Shown: positions 27,426 to 35,384 of the stretch, piece after piece
How positions within the stretch are numbered: position 1 is the first letter of the stretch
Layout: the number at the start of each line of letters is the position of its first letter
DNA from: a virus
Reading direction: 5' to 3' (one strand)
IMG/VR virus record: IMGVR_UViG_3300032304_000826
Span: 38,348 to 102,347 of that record
Length of the DNA stretch: 64,000 bases
The notes under the pieces: model-generated
Told to the model about the DNA's origin: nothing
The model's database searches: none
The model's input: only the letters and a program-made list of their open reading frames with translations
Made by a program: the position numbers and the translations under genes

Positions 27426-27446
27426 CTTTTGTTTGTGTTGGAAAGC

Positions 27447-28490
27447 TTATGAAGCTGTTGCCCAAGGTGTAATTGTGATTGTAGCTGCTGAAGTAACTGA
27501 AGCTGTTCCAGCTGCAACTGACTGAGCCTTGATTGTTCCAGCAACTGCCACGACTGCACCTGTAATAGCTGAAAGAGCCAATACTGTGGTTGCTGTGGTT
27601 GTAACTGTGAATGTGTTGTCTGTAAGGCGTGTAACTGTGTATGTACCATTAACAGTTGAGTCAACGCTTGAAAGCGTAACCTGGTTACCAGTAACAAATC
27701 CGTGTGATGAATCTGTAATCGTTGTAACGCCAGAACCTGCTGTACGAGCTGCTGCTGTTACTACGCCTGCAGCGTTTGTAGCTGCTGTAGCTGTAGTGAT
27801 GTTAGCTGCTTCGTAACCGGCATCCTTAAGTGTGTCAAGGGCTACTGCTGTAGTGTTACCGATTACGTTAGGTACTACGATGTAACCAATTCCAGCACCA
27901 TCTGCTGCTGTTAGGGCAGTAGTTGACTGAACCTTGCCGTACCACTGTCCGGTGATTTCACCAGCGTTAGCTGCGTTAGTTACTGTGAACTTCAACTTGT
28001 CTGCCGAAGCAACTGTTGCTGAAGAAAGATTGTAGGCGCTTGCTGTAAGGCCAGTGATGTTTACAACATCCCCAGCTGCAAGCTCATTCTGTGATGTGTA
28101 TGTAACTGTTGTGCCGTTACCTGAAGCAGCTGTAATCATGTAGTTACCTGCTCCTGGCGTAAATGTTGGGAAACCTGACCATTCAGCCTCAATAGCATCG
28201 TGATTAGCTAAAGCTGGATTTAGACGAGCAGAGTTAATTGTGCTCTTAGTTGTCCATTGACCGTTCTGTGAGGCTCCATATGTTTCGGTAGCTGTTGGAG
28301 TTCCATCAGCACGCTCATCATTTGGTTTTGCAGGGATGTTGCCCCATACAAAATCGACCTGTAGGTTTCCTGCTGAGTCTGTGAGATTACCATTGTTGTT
28401 AACTGTGGCGGCCGTGTTTCCAATAGCTATGGATTCTGCTCCAGTAGCGTTATCAGACCCAACTGCTGCGGGTAGGTTATAGCTTGACAT
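27447..28490 (-). CDS. Virion-type protein with beta modules and a PASTA-like domain
   Basis: The 347 aa protein is Ala/Thr/Val-rich. Two copies of the beta module also seen in the fibre proteins occur at about 127-180 (LAAGDVVNITGLTAS) and 253-300 (SHGFVTGNQVTLSSVDSTVN). Between them, residues 204-233 read VVPNVIGNTTAVALDTLKDA then GYEAANIT, the PASTA pattern. PASTA domains bind peptidoglycan in actinobacterial kinases. It is a monocistronic-looking gene with a strong terminator, so probably abundant. A decoration or wall-binding virion protein is inferred. Confidence 0.72.
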   Translation of the reverse strand: MSSYNLPAAVGSDNATGAESIAIGNTAATVNNNGNLTDSAGNLQVDFVWGNIPAKPNDERADGTPTATETYGASQNGQWTTKSTINSARLNPALANHDAIEAEWSGFPTFTPGAGNYMITAASGNGTTVTYTSQNELAAGDVVNITGLTASAYNLSSATVASADKLKFTVTNAANAGEITGQWYGKVQSTTALTAADGAGIGYIVVPNVIGNTTAVALDTLKDAGYEAANITTATAATNAAGVVTAAARTAGSGVTTITDSSHGFVTGNQVTLSSVDSTVNGTYTVTRLTDNTFTVTTTATTVLALSAITGAVVAVAGTIKAQSVAAGTASVTSAATITITPWATAS

Positions 28491-28552
28491 TATGTCCTTT
28501 TTCTCTAGAGGGGTTTACAGTACCTGATCGGGGCACCTAGATTAAGTATCTC

Positions 28553-28816
28553 TTAGCAATCCCAGGCTCGTCTGGCTTTATTCAAACGACTATTTGGATC
28601 TTTAGCTGCCTTAGGAAACATCTTTGCTTGACCTGCGGATCTGGCACAGTACGATTTACGACGTGCAGCAGACTTCTTTGATTTAGCGGCCTCTTCTTTT
28701 TTTACCGGAGGCTTTAGATTATGGCCTTCTTTTTTAGCAGAAGCGCGACCTTTAGCATTAAGGCCGCCATTTGGGTTTTGGCCCTCTTTACGAGTCCATG
28801 CTGGTGACTTAGGCAT
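28553..28816 (-). CDS. Basic DUF6321-like protein, 87 aa
   Basis: The Lys-rich protein starts MPKSPAWTRKEGQNPNGGLN followed by AKGRASAKKEG, then RRKSYCARSAGQ and a C-terminal SRLNKARRAWDC. The SPAWTRKEG-NP-GGLN-KGR signature matches DUF6321 proteins found in phages and large viruses. DNA binding is likely from composition but unproven. Confidence 0.78.
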   Translation of the reverse strand: MPKSPAWTRKEGQNPNGGLNAKGRASAKKEGHNLKPPVKKEEAAKSKKSAARRKSYCARSAGQAKMFPKAAKDPNSRLNKARRAWDC

Positions 28817-28964
28817 AAGGGTCTATGTCCTCCTGTTTCTCGATCTTCTTCTTACTCTTCTTCAAATCTTTTCTTGCTGCCGCTTCAAATGAAGACCAGT
28901 CTATTTTACCGTTCTTTTTAGGTAAATTGTCTAGGTCATCGAACATACCTGGCTGTGGCTTCAT
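28809..28964 (-). CDS. Small charged protein, 51 aa
   Basis: The gene starts with ATG overlapping the stop of the HNH gene (ATGA) and ends 8 bp inside the next gene. It encodes MKPQPGMFDDLDNLPKKNGK, IDWSSFEAAARKDLKKSKKK and a short acidic end. The overlaps at both ends and its helix-forming, amphipathic composition support a real gene. Function unknown. Confidence 0.62.
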   Translation of the reverse strand: MKPQPGMFDDLDNLPKKNGKIDWSSFEAAARKDLKKSKKKIEKQEDIDPYA

Positions 28965-29245
28965 TTAGACTTCTTTCCAGCTCTGCGCTTGTTCTCTTTG
29001 CCTACGTTCTTGCTGTGAGACATAGCACGTAGGTTGCCCTTTGAGTCATTCTTCTTATTATTATCTTTATGGTCAACGTCAGTATCTCGAGGTAGCTTTC
29101 CGTTTTTTGATTCGTAATCAGCACGGGCTTTGTTCTTAGATGTAGTAACCCACTTACCGCCTACCTTTTTCTTGTAGACGTAGATAGGGCGACCGCCATT
29201 AGCGTCAGAGCCCTTGTAAGGACCAAACTTCTTTGTCTCAGACAT
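28961..29245 (-). CDS. Small HNH endonuclease
   Basis: In this 94 aa protein the HNH motif reads DVDHKDNNKKNDSKGNLRAM followed by SHSKNVGKENKRR, with the D-H pair, central Asn residues and a closing Asn. The N-terminal half is basic and beta-like (RPIYVYKKKVGGKWVTTSKN). It could be a free-standing homing-type nuclease or a packaging-associated HNH protein. It overlaps neighbours by 1-4 bp, so it is integrated in the operon. Confidence 0.82.
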   Translation of the reverse strand: MSETKKFGPYKGSDANGGRPIYVYKKKVGGKWVTTSKNKARADYESKNGKLPRDTDVDHKDNNKKNDSKGNLRAMSHSKNVGKENKRRAGKKSK

Positions 29246-29493
29246 TAAAAGAGTAGCCCCTGTTCACCGTGGTTATGATTACCATCTTTACGAGCTACGT
29301 TACAGCCAGGGCCATCGCAGGATATGCGATCGTCTGGATGCAGTATCTTTTTGCTAATAAGGGCGTTTTCGTACTTCTGTACGTCAGACATGCTTTTAAA
29401 CCCACGGATTCCATAAGTCTGCCCAGCAACAAGCACATTGTGCTCATTCCATGGGCGAGCCTCTTTAGAGTTCCTAGGTATATTAGCTGGATC
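29245..29493 (-). CDS. Hypothetical Cys/His protein, 82 aa
   Basis: I choose the internal ATG at 29493 (MHPDPANIPRNSKEARPWNE) because the longer start at 29577 would overlap the upstream gene by 74 bp and lacks a ribosome binding site. The C-terminus has ISCDGPGCNVARKDGNHNHG, a possible C-x4-C/H-x-H metal site. The middle (SMSDVQKYENALISKKILHP) is helical. Function unknown. Confidence 0.55.
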   Translation of the reverse strand, partial: DPANIPRNSKEARPWNEHNVLVAGQTYGIRGFKSMSDVQKYENALISKKILHPDDRISCDGPGCNVARKDGNHNHGEQGLLF

Positions 29494-29503
29494 TGGATGC
29501 ATC

Positions 29504-31321
29504 TTATATAGGCCTACGTGGGGACCTAACAGAAGTAAATCCTGCTTTTTTGTATACTGTTGGTGTTGCGTCTGCATTTTCAGCTATTGCAACAGAGCCA
29601 CCGCTTCCCTTAGGAGGAACAAAGCCTTTAGACTTTGCTTTAGGCTTGCTAACTTTTTGAACGCTATTGCTAACCTTCTTGTAATCAAAAGTCTCTCCTT
29701 CAGCGGTATGCACTGAAACAGCTCCATGAGTCATTACATCGCTAACTAGTGAGTCGGTAATTGGGTGAGAACCACGTTTACGAGAAGTCTTTTGACTTGG
29801 GCTTTCATCTGCGTAGTTAGCGATTTGAAGTTTAACGTAGTCTTGATGTGGCATGCTTCCCTTAGGACCTTTTTTAGGGGTCTTTACAGTAACTGTCCGA
29901 TTCTCAAGACCTTTACGACGTCGTGCACGAACAGCGCCGCTCTTACGTGAAGAGACTGGTGAATAAGGATTTGCTGCATCACCTGTAGGTGTCCAATGAG
30001 TTAGCTCACCTTCTCCACGAATATTAGAAATAACCTTATCTCTAAACTCTTTCATGCCGCCAGGAACTTTTTCTTTTACATAATTATGGATTAATGATGC
30101 AGGATGACCTAAGTGATTAGATAATTCATGCGCCATAGCTAGGTCGCTGCCTACATACTTATCTGTAGTAGGAACTAAACGGTCTGCTGCATAATCAGCA
30201 CTAATGTGCATAGCATCAGTCTCTGTAATATGCCCAGCTTTTAATGCCGCTTCTGTATCTGCCTTAGATCCTTGTATACCAATTTTTGGCATACCAGCAA
30301 CTTTAGGGTTGTCTAGTAAGTCTTTAGCTTCAGACTTCTTTATTTTCTTAGCCTTTAGTGCCGCTTCAACATCTTTTGGATTAGCAGCCTTACTAGTTCC
30401 TGCTCTTTTAACAGCTTCTTGAATCTGTCGATTTTCTATATTAGAAGAAACATTCTGCACCTCAGACTCACGAGCCTTCATTCCATAGTAGATATGGCGT
30501 TCAGAGGCAGTCTCTGGTACATCTGCATAAGGTCTAGCAGTTTTGCTGTCACCTTCGTATGCTCCGCCAGCTCTTTCTTGAGCGGTAGGTATCTGAGAGG
30601 AAGTTAACTTAGTAAACCTACGTGATCCACGTTTACGTGTGTCTGTAGATGTAGCCGTTCCTACAAGTGATGAGGAAGGTAGAGCACGACGATCAGATCT
30701 TGATCTTCCTGCAGTTACTGCACCACGTCGGCCTTTAGCAGCCCTACGATCTTGTGAAATTTCATTACGGTCACGGATCTCAATCATATCTCCAGATCCA
30801 GCTGAATCTGGTGCGCCTACTGAACCTCGACCCTTACGTGTCTTACGTACCTTTACTAGTTTTCCAGGTGCTGTAGAAACTACAGGTGATGGTGCAGAAC
30901 CAGCGCCAGTTCCTGAAACAGGAACACTTGCACTAGCAACTCCGGCAGCTAATGCTCCAGGAGTGGAAGGTTGGCGCATAACAACAGTCTGTGCACCAGG
31001 TAGTTCTTTAATTTGCTTAGCTCGTCTTGAGCGACCAGCTACACGTGCCGCAGTTTGATCTGCAGTTTCTTCTGTAACCTTAGTCTTTTTTCCACGAGTC
31101 TCTTTAATTATGCGGGGGACTGAACCAATTTCATCTGTTTGCTGTGCAGCAAAGGTATCTTGTGCGGTAGCACGTGCTTCATCTACAGCTTTAGTAGTAG
31201 AAGGTTTAGATACGCCACCCTCATTAACCATACGCACGCCACCCTTATTTGTTTTGCGGTCAGCTTTTACAGCTACACGATTAGGTCTAGGAGCAACTTT
31301 ACGACTTTTAGTCTTTGCCAT
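29504..31321 (-). CDS. Long basic protein of unknown function, 605 aa
   Basis: The protein is strongly basic and low-complexity in the N-terminal half (Arg/Lys/Ala/Ser; KSRKVAPRPNRVAVKADRKT). A more ordered middle follows (ISADYAADRLVPTTDKYVG, MAHELSNHLGHPASLIHNYV), then a disordered tail (KPKAKSKGFVPPKGSGGSVA). There is no catalytic motif I can name. The size, charge and late position suggest an internal virion or DNA-associated protein; this is inference only. Confidence 0.6.
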   Translation of the reverse strand: MAKTKSRKVAPRPNRVAVKADRKTNKGGVRMVNEGGVSKPSTTKAVDEARATAQDTFAAQQTDEIGSVPRIIKETRGKKTKVTEETADQTAARVAGRSRRAKQIKELPGAQTVVMRQPSTPGALAAGVASASVPVSGTGAGSAPSPVVSTAPGKLVKVRKTRKGRGSVGAPDSAGSGDMIEIRDRNEISQDRRAAKGRRGAVTAGRSRSDRRALPSSSLVGTATSTDTRKRGSRRFTKLTSSQIPTAQERAGGAYEGDSKTARPYADVPETASERHIYYGMKARESEVQNVSSNIENRQIQEAVKRAGTSKAANPKDVEAALKAKKIKKSEAKDLLDNPKVAGMPKIGIQGSKADTEAALKAGHITETDAMHISADYAADRLVPTTDKYVGSDLAMAHELSNHLGHPASLIHNYVKEKVPGGMKEFRDKVISNIRGEGELTHWTPTGDAANPYSPVSSRKSGAVRARRRKGLENRTVTVKTPKKGPKGSMPHQDYVKLQIANYADESPSQKTSRKRGSHPITDSLVSDVMTHGAVSVHTAEGETFDYKKVSNSVQKVSKPKAKSKGFVPPKGSGGSVAIAENADATPTVYKKAGFTSVRSPRRPI

Positions 31322-31995
31322 TATTTCTTATTTCCGTTTCCGCCGTCATTTGGATTAGGGTTATTCTTTGCTGCTTTTGCAGCAGCTTTTCTACCAAGCT
31401 TTGCTGCATATCTAGGCGAAGAGTCTGCAACAGTTTCTTGGTCAATACCTAAATTTTCAGCAGGATCTTTAACAGTTCTGCTCTTACCAGTAGTGGTGTC
31501 TGTAATTTCATAAGTGTCACTAAGTTGCTGAGATTTCTTAGGCTTACGTCCACCAACGCCCTTGCTTAGTTTAAGAGCTTCTTCAGCTTCTCCAACACCA
31601 ACTTGCTTCATCTGCCCTGGCTTTCCGCCTTTTCCACCTTTTGGTGGTGTACCAGTCTTAGTTTTATCTGGGTTAGGTGTTGGTTTGTAATCAGACTTGT
31701 AACGAACCCCAAATGCTTGTTCAATACCACTTCCTGATGCACGACGTCGATCTAAATCATTTAACACATTTGTTTGGTGTTCAAAAGTATTGTCTTTACG
31801 TGTTTTATCTCCAGCAGAACGAATAATTTCTCGTTGGTATTCCATTGCTAGTTGATTTTGTGATTTTAAAGTTTGAGTGTACGCACCAGAAACCATGGCA
31901 CCTAGTTTTGCCATAAATCCTCCGCCACCACCGCCACCACCGTTTTTAGCTTGTGGTACAACGCGGCCCGAGCCTTGTGGTTGATCAAGATTCAT
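31321..31995 (-). CDS. Hypothetical Gly/Lys-rich protein, 224 aa
   Basis: The protein starts MNLDQPQGSGRVVPQAKN with eight consecutive Gly, then a helix LAMEYQREIIRSAGDKTRK. A Pro/Gly/Lys linker follows and the tail is Lys/Asn-rich. It is coupled by a 1-base overlap to the 605-aa gene. It is likely virion- or DNA-associated, from composition and position. Confidence 0.58.
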   Translation of the reverse strand: MNLDQPQGSGRVVPQAKNGGGGGGGGFMAKLGAMVSGAYTQTLKSQNQLAMEYQREIIRSAGDKTRKDNTFEHQTNVLNDLDRRRASGSGIEQAFGVRYKSDYKPTPNPDKTKTGTPPKGGKGGKPGQMKQVGVGEAEEALKLSKGVGGRKPKKSQQLSDTYEITDTTTGKSRTVKDPAENLGIDQETVADSSPRYAAKLGRKAAAKAAKNNPNPNDGGNGNKK

Positions 31996-32210
31996 AATGT
32001 TATAGTTCCTGTCTCGACCAGGGGAGTTGATACTGCGCCCTTATCGTCTAGTGCCTTAGCAAGTTTATTGTAGTGATGCAGGCAGAAATATAAAGTGCCA
32101 AAGCCAAAAGAAGATTGGAATAAAGCTCTTACTCCGCAGGAATCACACAATTGCCCCTGCTGAGGCGTCTCCTCCAGCTGCTGCTTCTCCGGTGCCTGTA
32201 CTTGCGCCAT
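31992..32210 (-). CDS. DUF7455-like zinc protein, 72 aa
   Basis: The ATG at 32210 is preferred because GAAAGGA lies at the right distance. The core CDSCGVRALFQSSFGFGTLY followed by FCLHHYNKL gives a C-x2-C ... C-x2-H zinc ribbon. This pattern is typical of small proteins common in Actinobacteria and their phages (DUF7455). The role is unknown. It overlaps the preceding gene by 68 bp. Confidence 0.7.
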   Translation of the reverse strand: MAQVQAPEKQQLEETPQQGQLCDSCGVRALFQSSFGFGTLYFCLHHYNKLAKALDDKGAVSTPLVETGTITL

Positions 32211-32397
32211 CAGTATCCTTTCCAAAATCATTCTGGGCAGTTTGGTTTTGTCCGCCTGGAGTTCCGTAAGGGGCCATCATATTAGTACCCCCGTACCACA
32301 GATAATAGTAGGGTAAAACATATGGGGGGAGCGCAACACCACCTGTTACATAGTTGCGTGGTCCTGGAGCAGCCAGCTGGTGTTTCTTTTTATGCAT
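32143..32397 (-). CDS. Hypothetical Gly/Ala/Tyr-rich protein, 84 aa
   Basis: The protein has a basic N-terminus (MHKKKHQLAAPGPRNYVTGG), a Tyr/Pro-rich segment (LPPYVLPYYYLWYGG) and a Gly/Ala/Ser C-terminus. It overlaps the DUF7455-like gene. Low complexity limits interpretation; a virion-associated peptide is possible. Confidence 0.5.
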   Translation of the reverse strand: MHKKKHQLAAPGPRNYVTGGVALPPYVLPYYYLWYGGTNMMAPYGTPGGQNQTAQNDFGKDTDGASTGTGEAAAGGDASAGAIV

Positions 32398-32457
32398 AAC
32401 TAATACTCTCAGAATATGAAATATTAATACTAGTCAAAACCGGCGGGAATTTTGTAA

Positions 32458-33024
32458 TTACGCCTCTTGTATGTATGTGTGGATCTCTCCACCTGAATAG
32501 ATGTCGTGCTTTATAGATATTTCAATTGCACGCTGCAAAGCCTTTTCGGCGGCCTGGGGTGTACTGATCTTTGAATAGTTGAGGGCCTCGAGGGCTCCAA
32601 GTGCGATATCGCCACCACTACCAGCGTAGTAGACTCGACGGGCTTCTCTATCCCAAGAGTAATCATTAAAGATCGGGTAGATAGTTCCTCTTATAGATAC
32701 AATGAGGTTAGAGTCTTGGAATGCTGCATCGCCGTCTTCTTTACCTTCATAGCCTGCTTCTTGAAAAGCTTTACGCATGCTAGGTATAAACTTCTTAGTC
32801 ATGAAGACATCTAGCTCTTCTGCGCTGCGAGGCTTAGGTGGCTTCCAACCAAACTGTGTAATGTTTCCACCGCGGGATGCTCCGGATACTGCAATGAGTA
32901 CTCCGTTGTTGTTGACAACTTTAGATGTAGCAAGTTCCATATAACGTCCGTCTTCATCGGATGCACGAGAGTCGCAACCAATTACTGACCAACCATCTCC
33001 TTGTATTGCTACAAGTGTTGTCAT
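32458..33024 (-). CDS. Ntn hydrolase of the proteasome beta/HslV type
   Basis: The 188 aa protein starts MTTLVAIQGDGWSVIGCDSR. Removal of Met would expose Thr as the N-terminal nucleophile, with Asp18 and Lys35 in the places of proteasome Asp17 and Lys33. A later YYAGSGGDIALGALEAL matches the conserved Gly-Ser-Gly turn. AAGGGAGAG precedes the ATG. Host Actinobacteria have 20S proteasomes, so it might act as a phage protease, a capsid-maturation enzyme or a decoy subunit; these are inferences. It lies beside Hsp20. Confidence 0.85.
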   Translation of the reverse strand: MTTLVAIQGDGWSVIGCDSRASDEDGRYMELATSKVVNNNGVLIAVSGASRGGNITQFGWKPPKPRSAEELDVFMTKKFIPSMRKAFQEAGYEGKEDGDAAFQDSNLIVSIRGTIYPIFNDYSWDREARRVYYAGSGGDIALGALEALNYSKISTPQAAEKALQRAIEISIKHDIYSGGEIHTYIQEA

Positions 33025-33143
33025 GTGCTCTCCCTTAAGTTGTAGATGCCCGTCGCGTAATGCGGCCCAAGAGACTAACAGAAGGACTTATTAGCAAGTA
33101 CCACGGGCTTTCAGCATATCCCACGCTGAAGGTAAGCCTTAGT

Positions 33144-33698
33144 CTACAGTATATCTTTATCTTTTTTAGTACGTGTGATAGTGGTGTTGTATTCGTGCTG
33201 ATGAGGCTTGGTAGTCCAATCCTTCTCAGGGAACTGCTTCTTGACCGTCAGTGGGGGTGTATCGCCCTTAATGGTGATCTTCTTGACCCTCTGCTCCTCA
33301 GGAAGCTCCCTGGAGAGTGATACCGTCAAGATACCGTCCTTGAATGATGCTCCGTCTACAACCACATACTCTGCTAATGCGAAGTTCTGCTTGAATGCCC
33401 GTCCACCGATTCCTCGATGTAGGAACTCATTATTAGTCTCTTCCCCACGATTTCCCTCGATTACCAGGGTTGACGGTGGTTGGACCTCGACTGTTATGTC
33501 TTTTAGTGTAAATCCAGCTAGAGCGACCTCAATTTTAAAATTATCTTCATTTACCTTGATAATGTTATATGGAGGATAGCTAGTAGCTCTTCCGCTCATA
33601 TTCTCGAGCATTTCCATTTGTCGATCAAAACCGACCATCCACGCCCTAAATGGGAATAGATCCTTGTTATTACTTGTATTTCCGGCATAGGCCATCAT
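33144..33698 (-). CDS. Hsp20 small heat-shock protein
   Basis: The protein has 184 aa from the ATG at 33698, which has AAGGAGAAG in front; an upstream in-frame start lacks a ribosome binding site. The alpha-crystallin domain shows YNIIKVNEDNFKIEVALAGF, KDITVEVQPPSTLVIEGNRG, RGIGGRAFKQNFALAEYV and FKDGILTVSLSREL. It resembles bacterial IbpA and the Hsp20 proteins of T4-like cyanophages. It binds unfolding proteins as an ATP-independent chaperone, perhaps during virion assembly. It is the first gene of the leftward late block. Confidence 0.92.
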   Translation of the reverse strand: MMAYAGNTSNNKDLFPFRAWMVGFDRQMEMLENMSGRATSYPPYNIIKVNEDNFKIEVALAGFTLKDITVEVQPPSTLVIEGNRGEETNNEFLHRGIGGRAFKQNFALAEYVVVDGASFKDGILTVSLSRELPEEQRVKKITIKGDTPPLTVKKQFPEKDWTTKPHQHEYNTTITRTKKDKDIL

Positions 33699-33977
33699 TG
33701 TACTTCTCCTTAGTTTCAGCGAGTTAAAAGCACTCCCTATCGGCAAGTGCTCCCAAAGTGTAGCAGCCACTGCCAAAGATTTTGTAATCTAAGTATTCCC
33801 CGATTTTTCCTCCCAAAATAACGAATTGTGACATGCAGCACACAGGCCGGGCCACTGCCTAGCTCAATATGGTCTTGGTAGTCAGTCTCACCTGGCGGCC
33901 AACTGAGGCAAAAAGGCTTAAAGGTGCGGGGGGGTCAAAAGAAGCACTGAACTGAATTTAGTTAGAATTAATGTGAG

Positions 33978-34049
33978 CGAGTGGTCGTGCCACTCGTAAG
34001 AAATGAGTAGGGCGGTAGCCTGTCTGTCAGACAGTCTATCGCCTTTTTT
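33978..34049 (+). ncRNA. Candidate small RNA ending in a terminator
   Basis: A 7-bp hairpin CGAGTGG / CCACTCG (33978-33996) is followed by a terminator. Its stem is GGCGGTAG (34011-34018) with CTATCGCC (34036-34043), with an inner pair CTGTC / GACAG and then TTTTTT. No rightward gene precedes it, so the plus-strand terminator implies a short transcript. A TAGAAT hexamer at 33964 may be a -10 element; I see no good -35. The function may be a leader or sRNA. Confidence 0.5.
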
Positions 34050-34070
34050 CGTGCCTTCTTCGTGATGTGG

Positions 34071-34142
34071 ATAGGGCAGGGTCAAACCTGCCCTATTCGC
34101 CATGCCTATAACAATGGGCAGTCGGGAGATAACTGTCTCCCG
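34071..34142 (+). promoter_or_regulatory. Two hairpins in the leader of the first early gene
   Basis: ATAGGGCAGG / CCTGCCCTAT forms a perfect 10-bp hairpin at 34071-34096, and CGGGAGA / TCTCCCG a 7-bp hairpin at 34123-34142. AAAGGA and the ATG at 34162 follow. They belong to the structured early-gene leaders of this phage. Confidence 0.6.
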
Positions 34143-34161
34143 TGTAACGAAAGGAAACCAA

Positions 34162-34710
34162 ATGACTACTCAGTCATTGTTCGACCAGTCCGTAGTGGCT
34201 GCTGCTAATGTCCGTGGTGCTCGTGGCGAGGAGCGTGAAATTGAGCGCCTTGCCAATGAGGCCATAGCCAATGGGTGGGGTGCGCCTATCCCTGCCAGTA
34301 TCTACAGCGACCTTGCTGTAGTTGCCAAGAAGGATGGGACAGAAGTGGTGGAAGTATCACCACTTCAGTTTGCCCACGCCTTCTACTTGGTTCGTACCTA
34401 CGGGTACAAGCCTCGTGATGCCCGCCGTATCGCCAAGCGATTCGGTATGGAGTTGGATGGTGTGTATACATCCGACACAGCACAGGTGGTTCGTGCCATC
34501 ACCACTATGGAAGAGCAATTCGTTGACGATAAGGAATCAGTCCTTATCCCAACCAGCATTGCTGCCATCAAGTCCCGTGTCGCTACGCTTAAGAAGCGTA
34601 TGAAAGACGGGGCTGTATCAGATGCCGACCTTCAACAGTTGGCATCTATAAGCGAAGAGATCCGTGATCTCTCCGTTGCCACCACCCCATCACTGGTGGT
34701 AAGCGCGTAA
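34162..34710 (+). CDS. Hypothetical early protein, 182 aa
   Basis: The ATG at 34162 has AAAGGA at the proper distance, so the longer upstream start is rejected. The N-terminal region is helical (NVRGARGEEREIERLANEAI). A central segment has FAHAFYLVRTYGYKPRDARR and a VTS/DTAQ loop. The C-terminal half is a predicted coiled coil (AAIKSRVATLKKRMKDGAVS). It is the first gene of the rightward block. No family is recognised. Confidence 0.68.
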   Translation: MTTQSLFDQSVVAAANVRGARGEEREIERLANEAIANGWGAPIPASIYSDLAVVAKKDGTEVVEVSPLQFAHAFYLVRTYGYKPRDARRIAKRFGMELDGVYTSDTAQVVRAITTMEEQFVDDKESVLIPTSIAAIKSRVATLKKRMKDGAVSDADLQQLASISEEIRDLSVATTPSLVVSA

Positions 34711-35083
34711 TACTCTCTCGGCTACTGCCTTCCTAGCCGCATAGCCTGTGTCAGTCCGACCAGGTTATCGGCTAGGGGGTAGTGCTGTTATCAGGGTATT
34801 AGGGGAAGTCAAGGGCTAAGCCAATAGTCCTTGGCCTCTCAACTCTACACGGTGCTACCTTCCCCGTACCGTGTAGGGCTGAGGGGTTCATACCCCTTAC
34901 ATCAGAAGATACGGCGATACCTGTGGGAATCAGGAGACTGTTAGGCAATCCCGAAGTACACCCTAACCGCTAATGGCACGAAGATAACTACTCTGTTCTG
35001 CCTTCCACAATGGGGGGTGGGTATGCCTATGTGTACCAACACAAACCGTATGCCTGCCCCCCATTTCTCCACCCAGTTAGTCT
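34711..35083 (+). ncRNA. Long structured non-coding leader
   Basis: No convincing coding frame is present in about 370 bases. Several stems are visible: CGGCTA / TAGCCG (34719-34739), whose 3' arm CTAGCCG can instead pair with CGGCTAG at 34769; CTACACGGT / ACCGTGTAG around 34845-34877; a GGGG / CCCC hairpin near 34884; and the long hairpin at 35010-35064. The density of stems suggests a structured RNA that precedes the next element and gene. Confidence 0.55.
35010..35064 (+). ncRNA. 17-bp hairpin with a CAACACAAAC motif in the loop
   Basis: The 5' arm ATGGGGGGTGGGTATGC pairs with GTATGCCTGCCCCCCAT over all 17 positions (four of them G-U). The 21-nt loop contains the conserved 10-mer CAACACAAAC (35037-35046). 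An inner GTGT / ACAC pairing is also possible. The wobble pairs only make sense in RNA on the plus strand. Confidence 0.7.
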
Positions 35084-35175
35084 GTGAAAGGCGCATCTGT
35101 TCATCTGTAGGGAGGGTCCTTATAGATCATTGAGTGCTATCAAGCAGGTGCGCCTCTCACTCTCTACCTGAGAGT
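35084..35175 (+). promoter_or_regulatory. Structured leader element, copy A
   Basis: The closing stem pairs GTGAAAGGCGCATCTG (35084-35099) with CAGGTGCGCCTCTCAC (35145-35160): 14 Watson-Crick pairs, one wobble and one A-C mismatch. A 6-bp hairpin ACTCTC-TACCT-GAGAGT (35159-35175) follows, then AGGAGG and the ATG at 35194. The same layout with compensatory changes occurs at 35599-35795. It is probably a translation or processing control element. Confidence 0.72.
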
Positions 35176-35193
35176 ATGAACTAGGAGGTTGCT

Positions 35194-35382
35194 ATGTCCC
35201 ACATAGTTTCAGACGATACAACAGCCCGCCTTATTCCGGGCACAATCGGTACGAAGACAGTCACCATTCCTACCGAAACTTTCTACGAGGTAGTCAATGC
35301 TCTCCGCGATGGTTGCGGATGTGCTAAGTGCTTGGACAATGCCAACACTCTCCTTGTCCACGGGTATACACCTAGGAGGTAA
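35194..35382 (+). CDS. Small Cys-containing early protein, 62 aa
   Basis: The start is set by CTAGGAGG. The sequence has TARLIPGTIGTKTVTIPTET and then EVVNALRDGCGCAKCLDNAN, a C-x-C-x2-C cluster. It has no membrane segment and no recognised family. It is the first gene behind structured leader A. Confidence 0.6.
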   Translation: MSHIVSDDTTARLIPGTIGTKTVTIPTETFYEVVNALRDGCGCAKCLDNANTLLVHGYTPRR

Positions 35383-35384
35383 CT

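Noticed and set aside
34884-34900. A T-arm-like GGGGTTCATACCCC as another tRNA
   Set aside because: The loop has six bases and no acceptor stem or anticodon arm can be formed around it.
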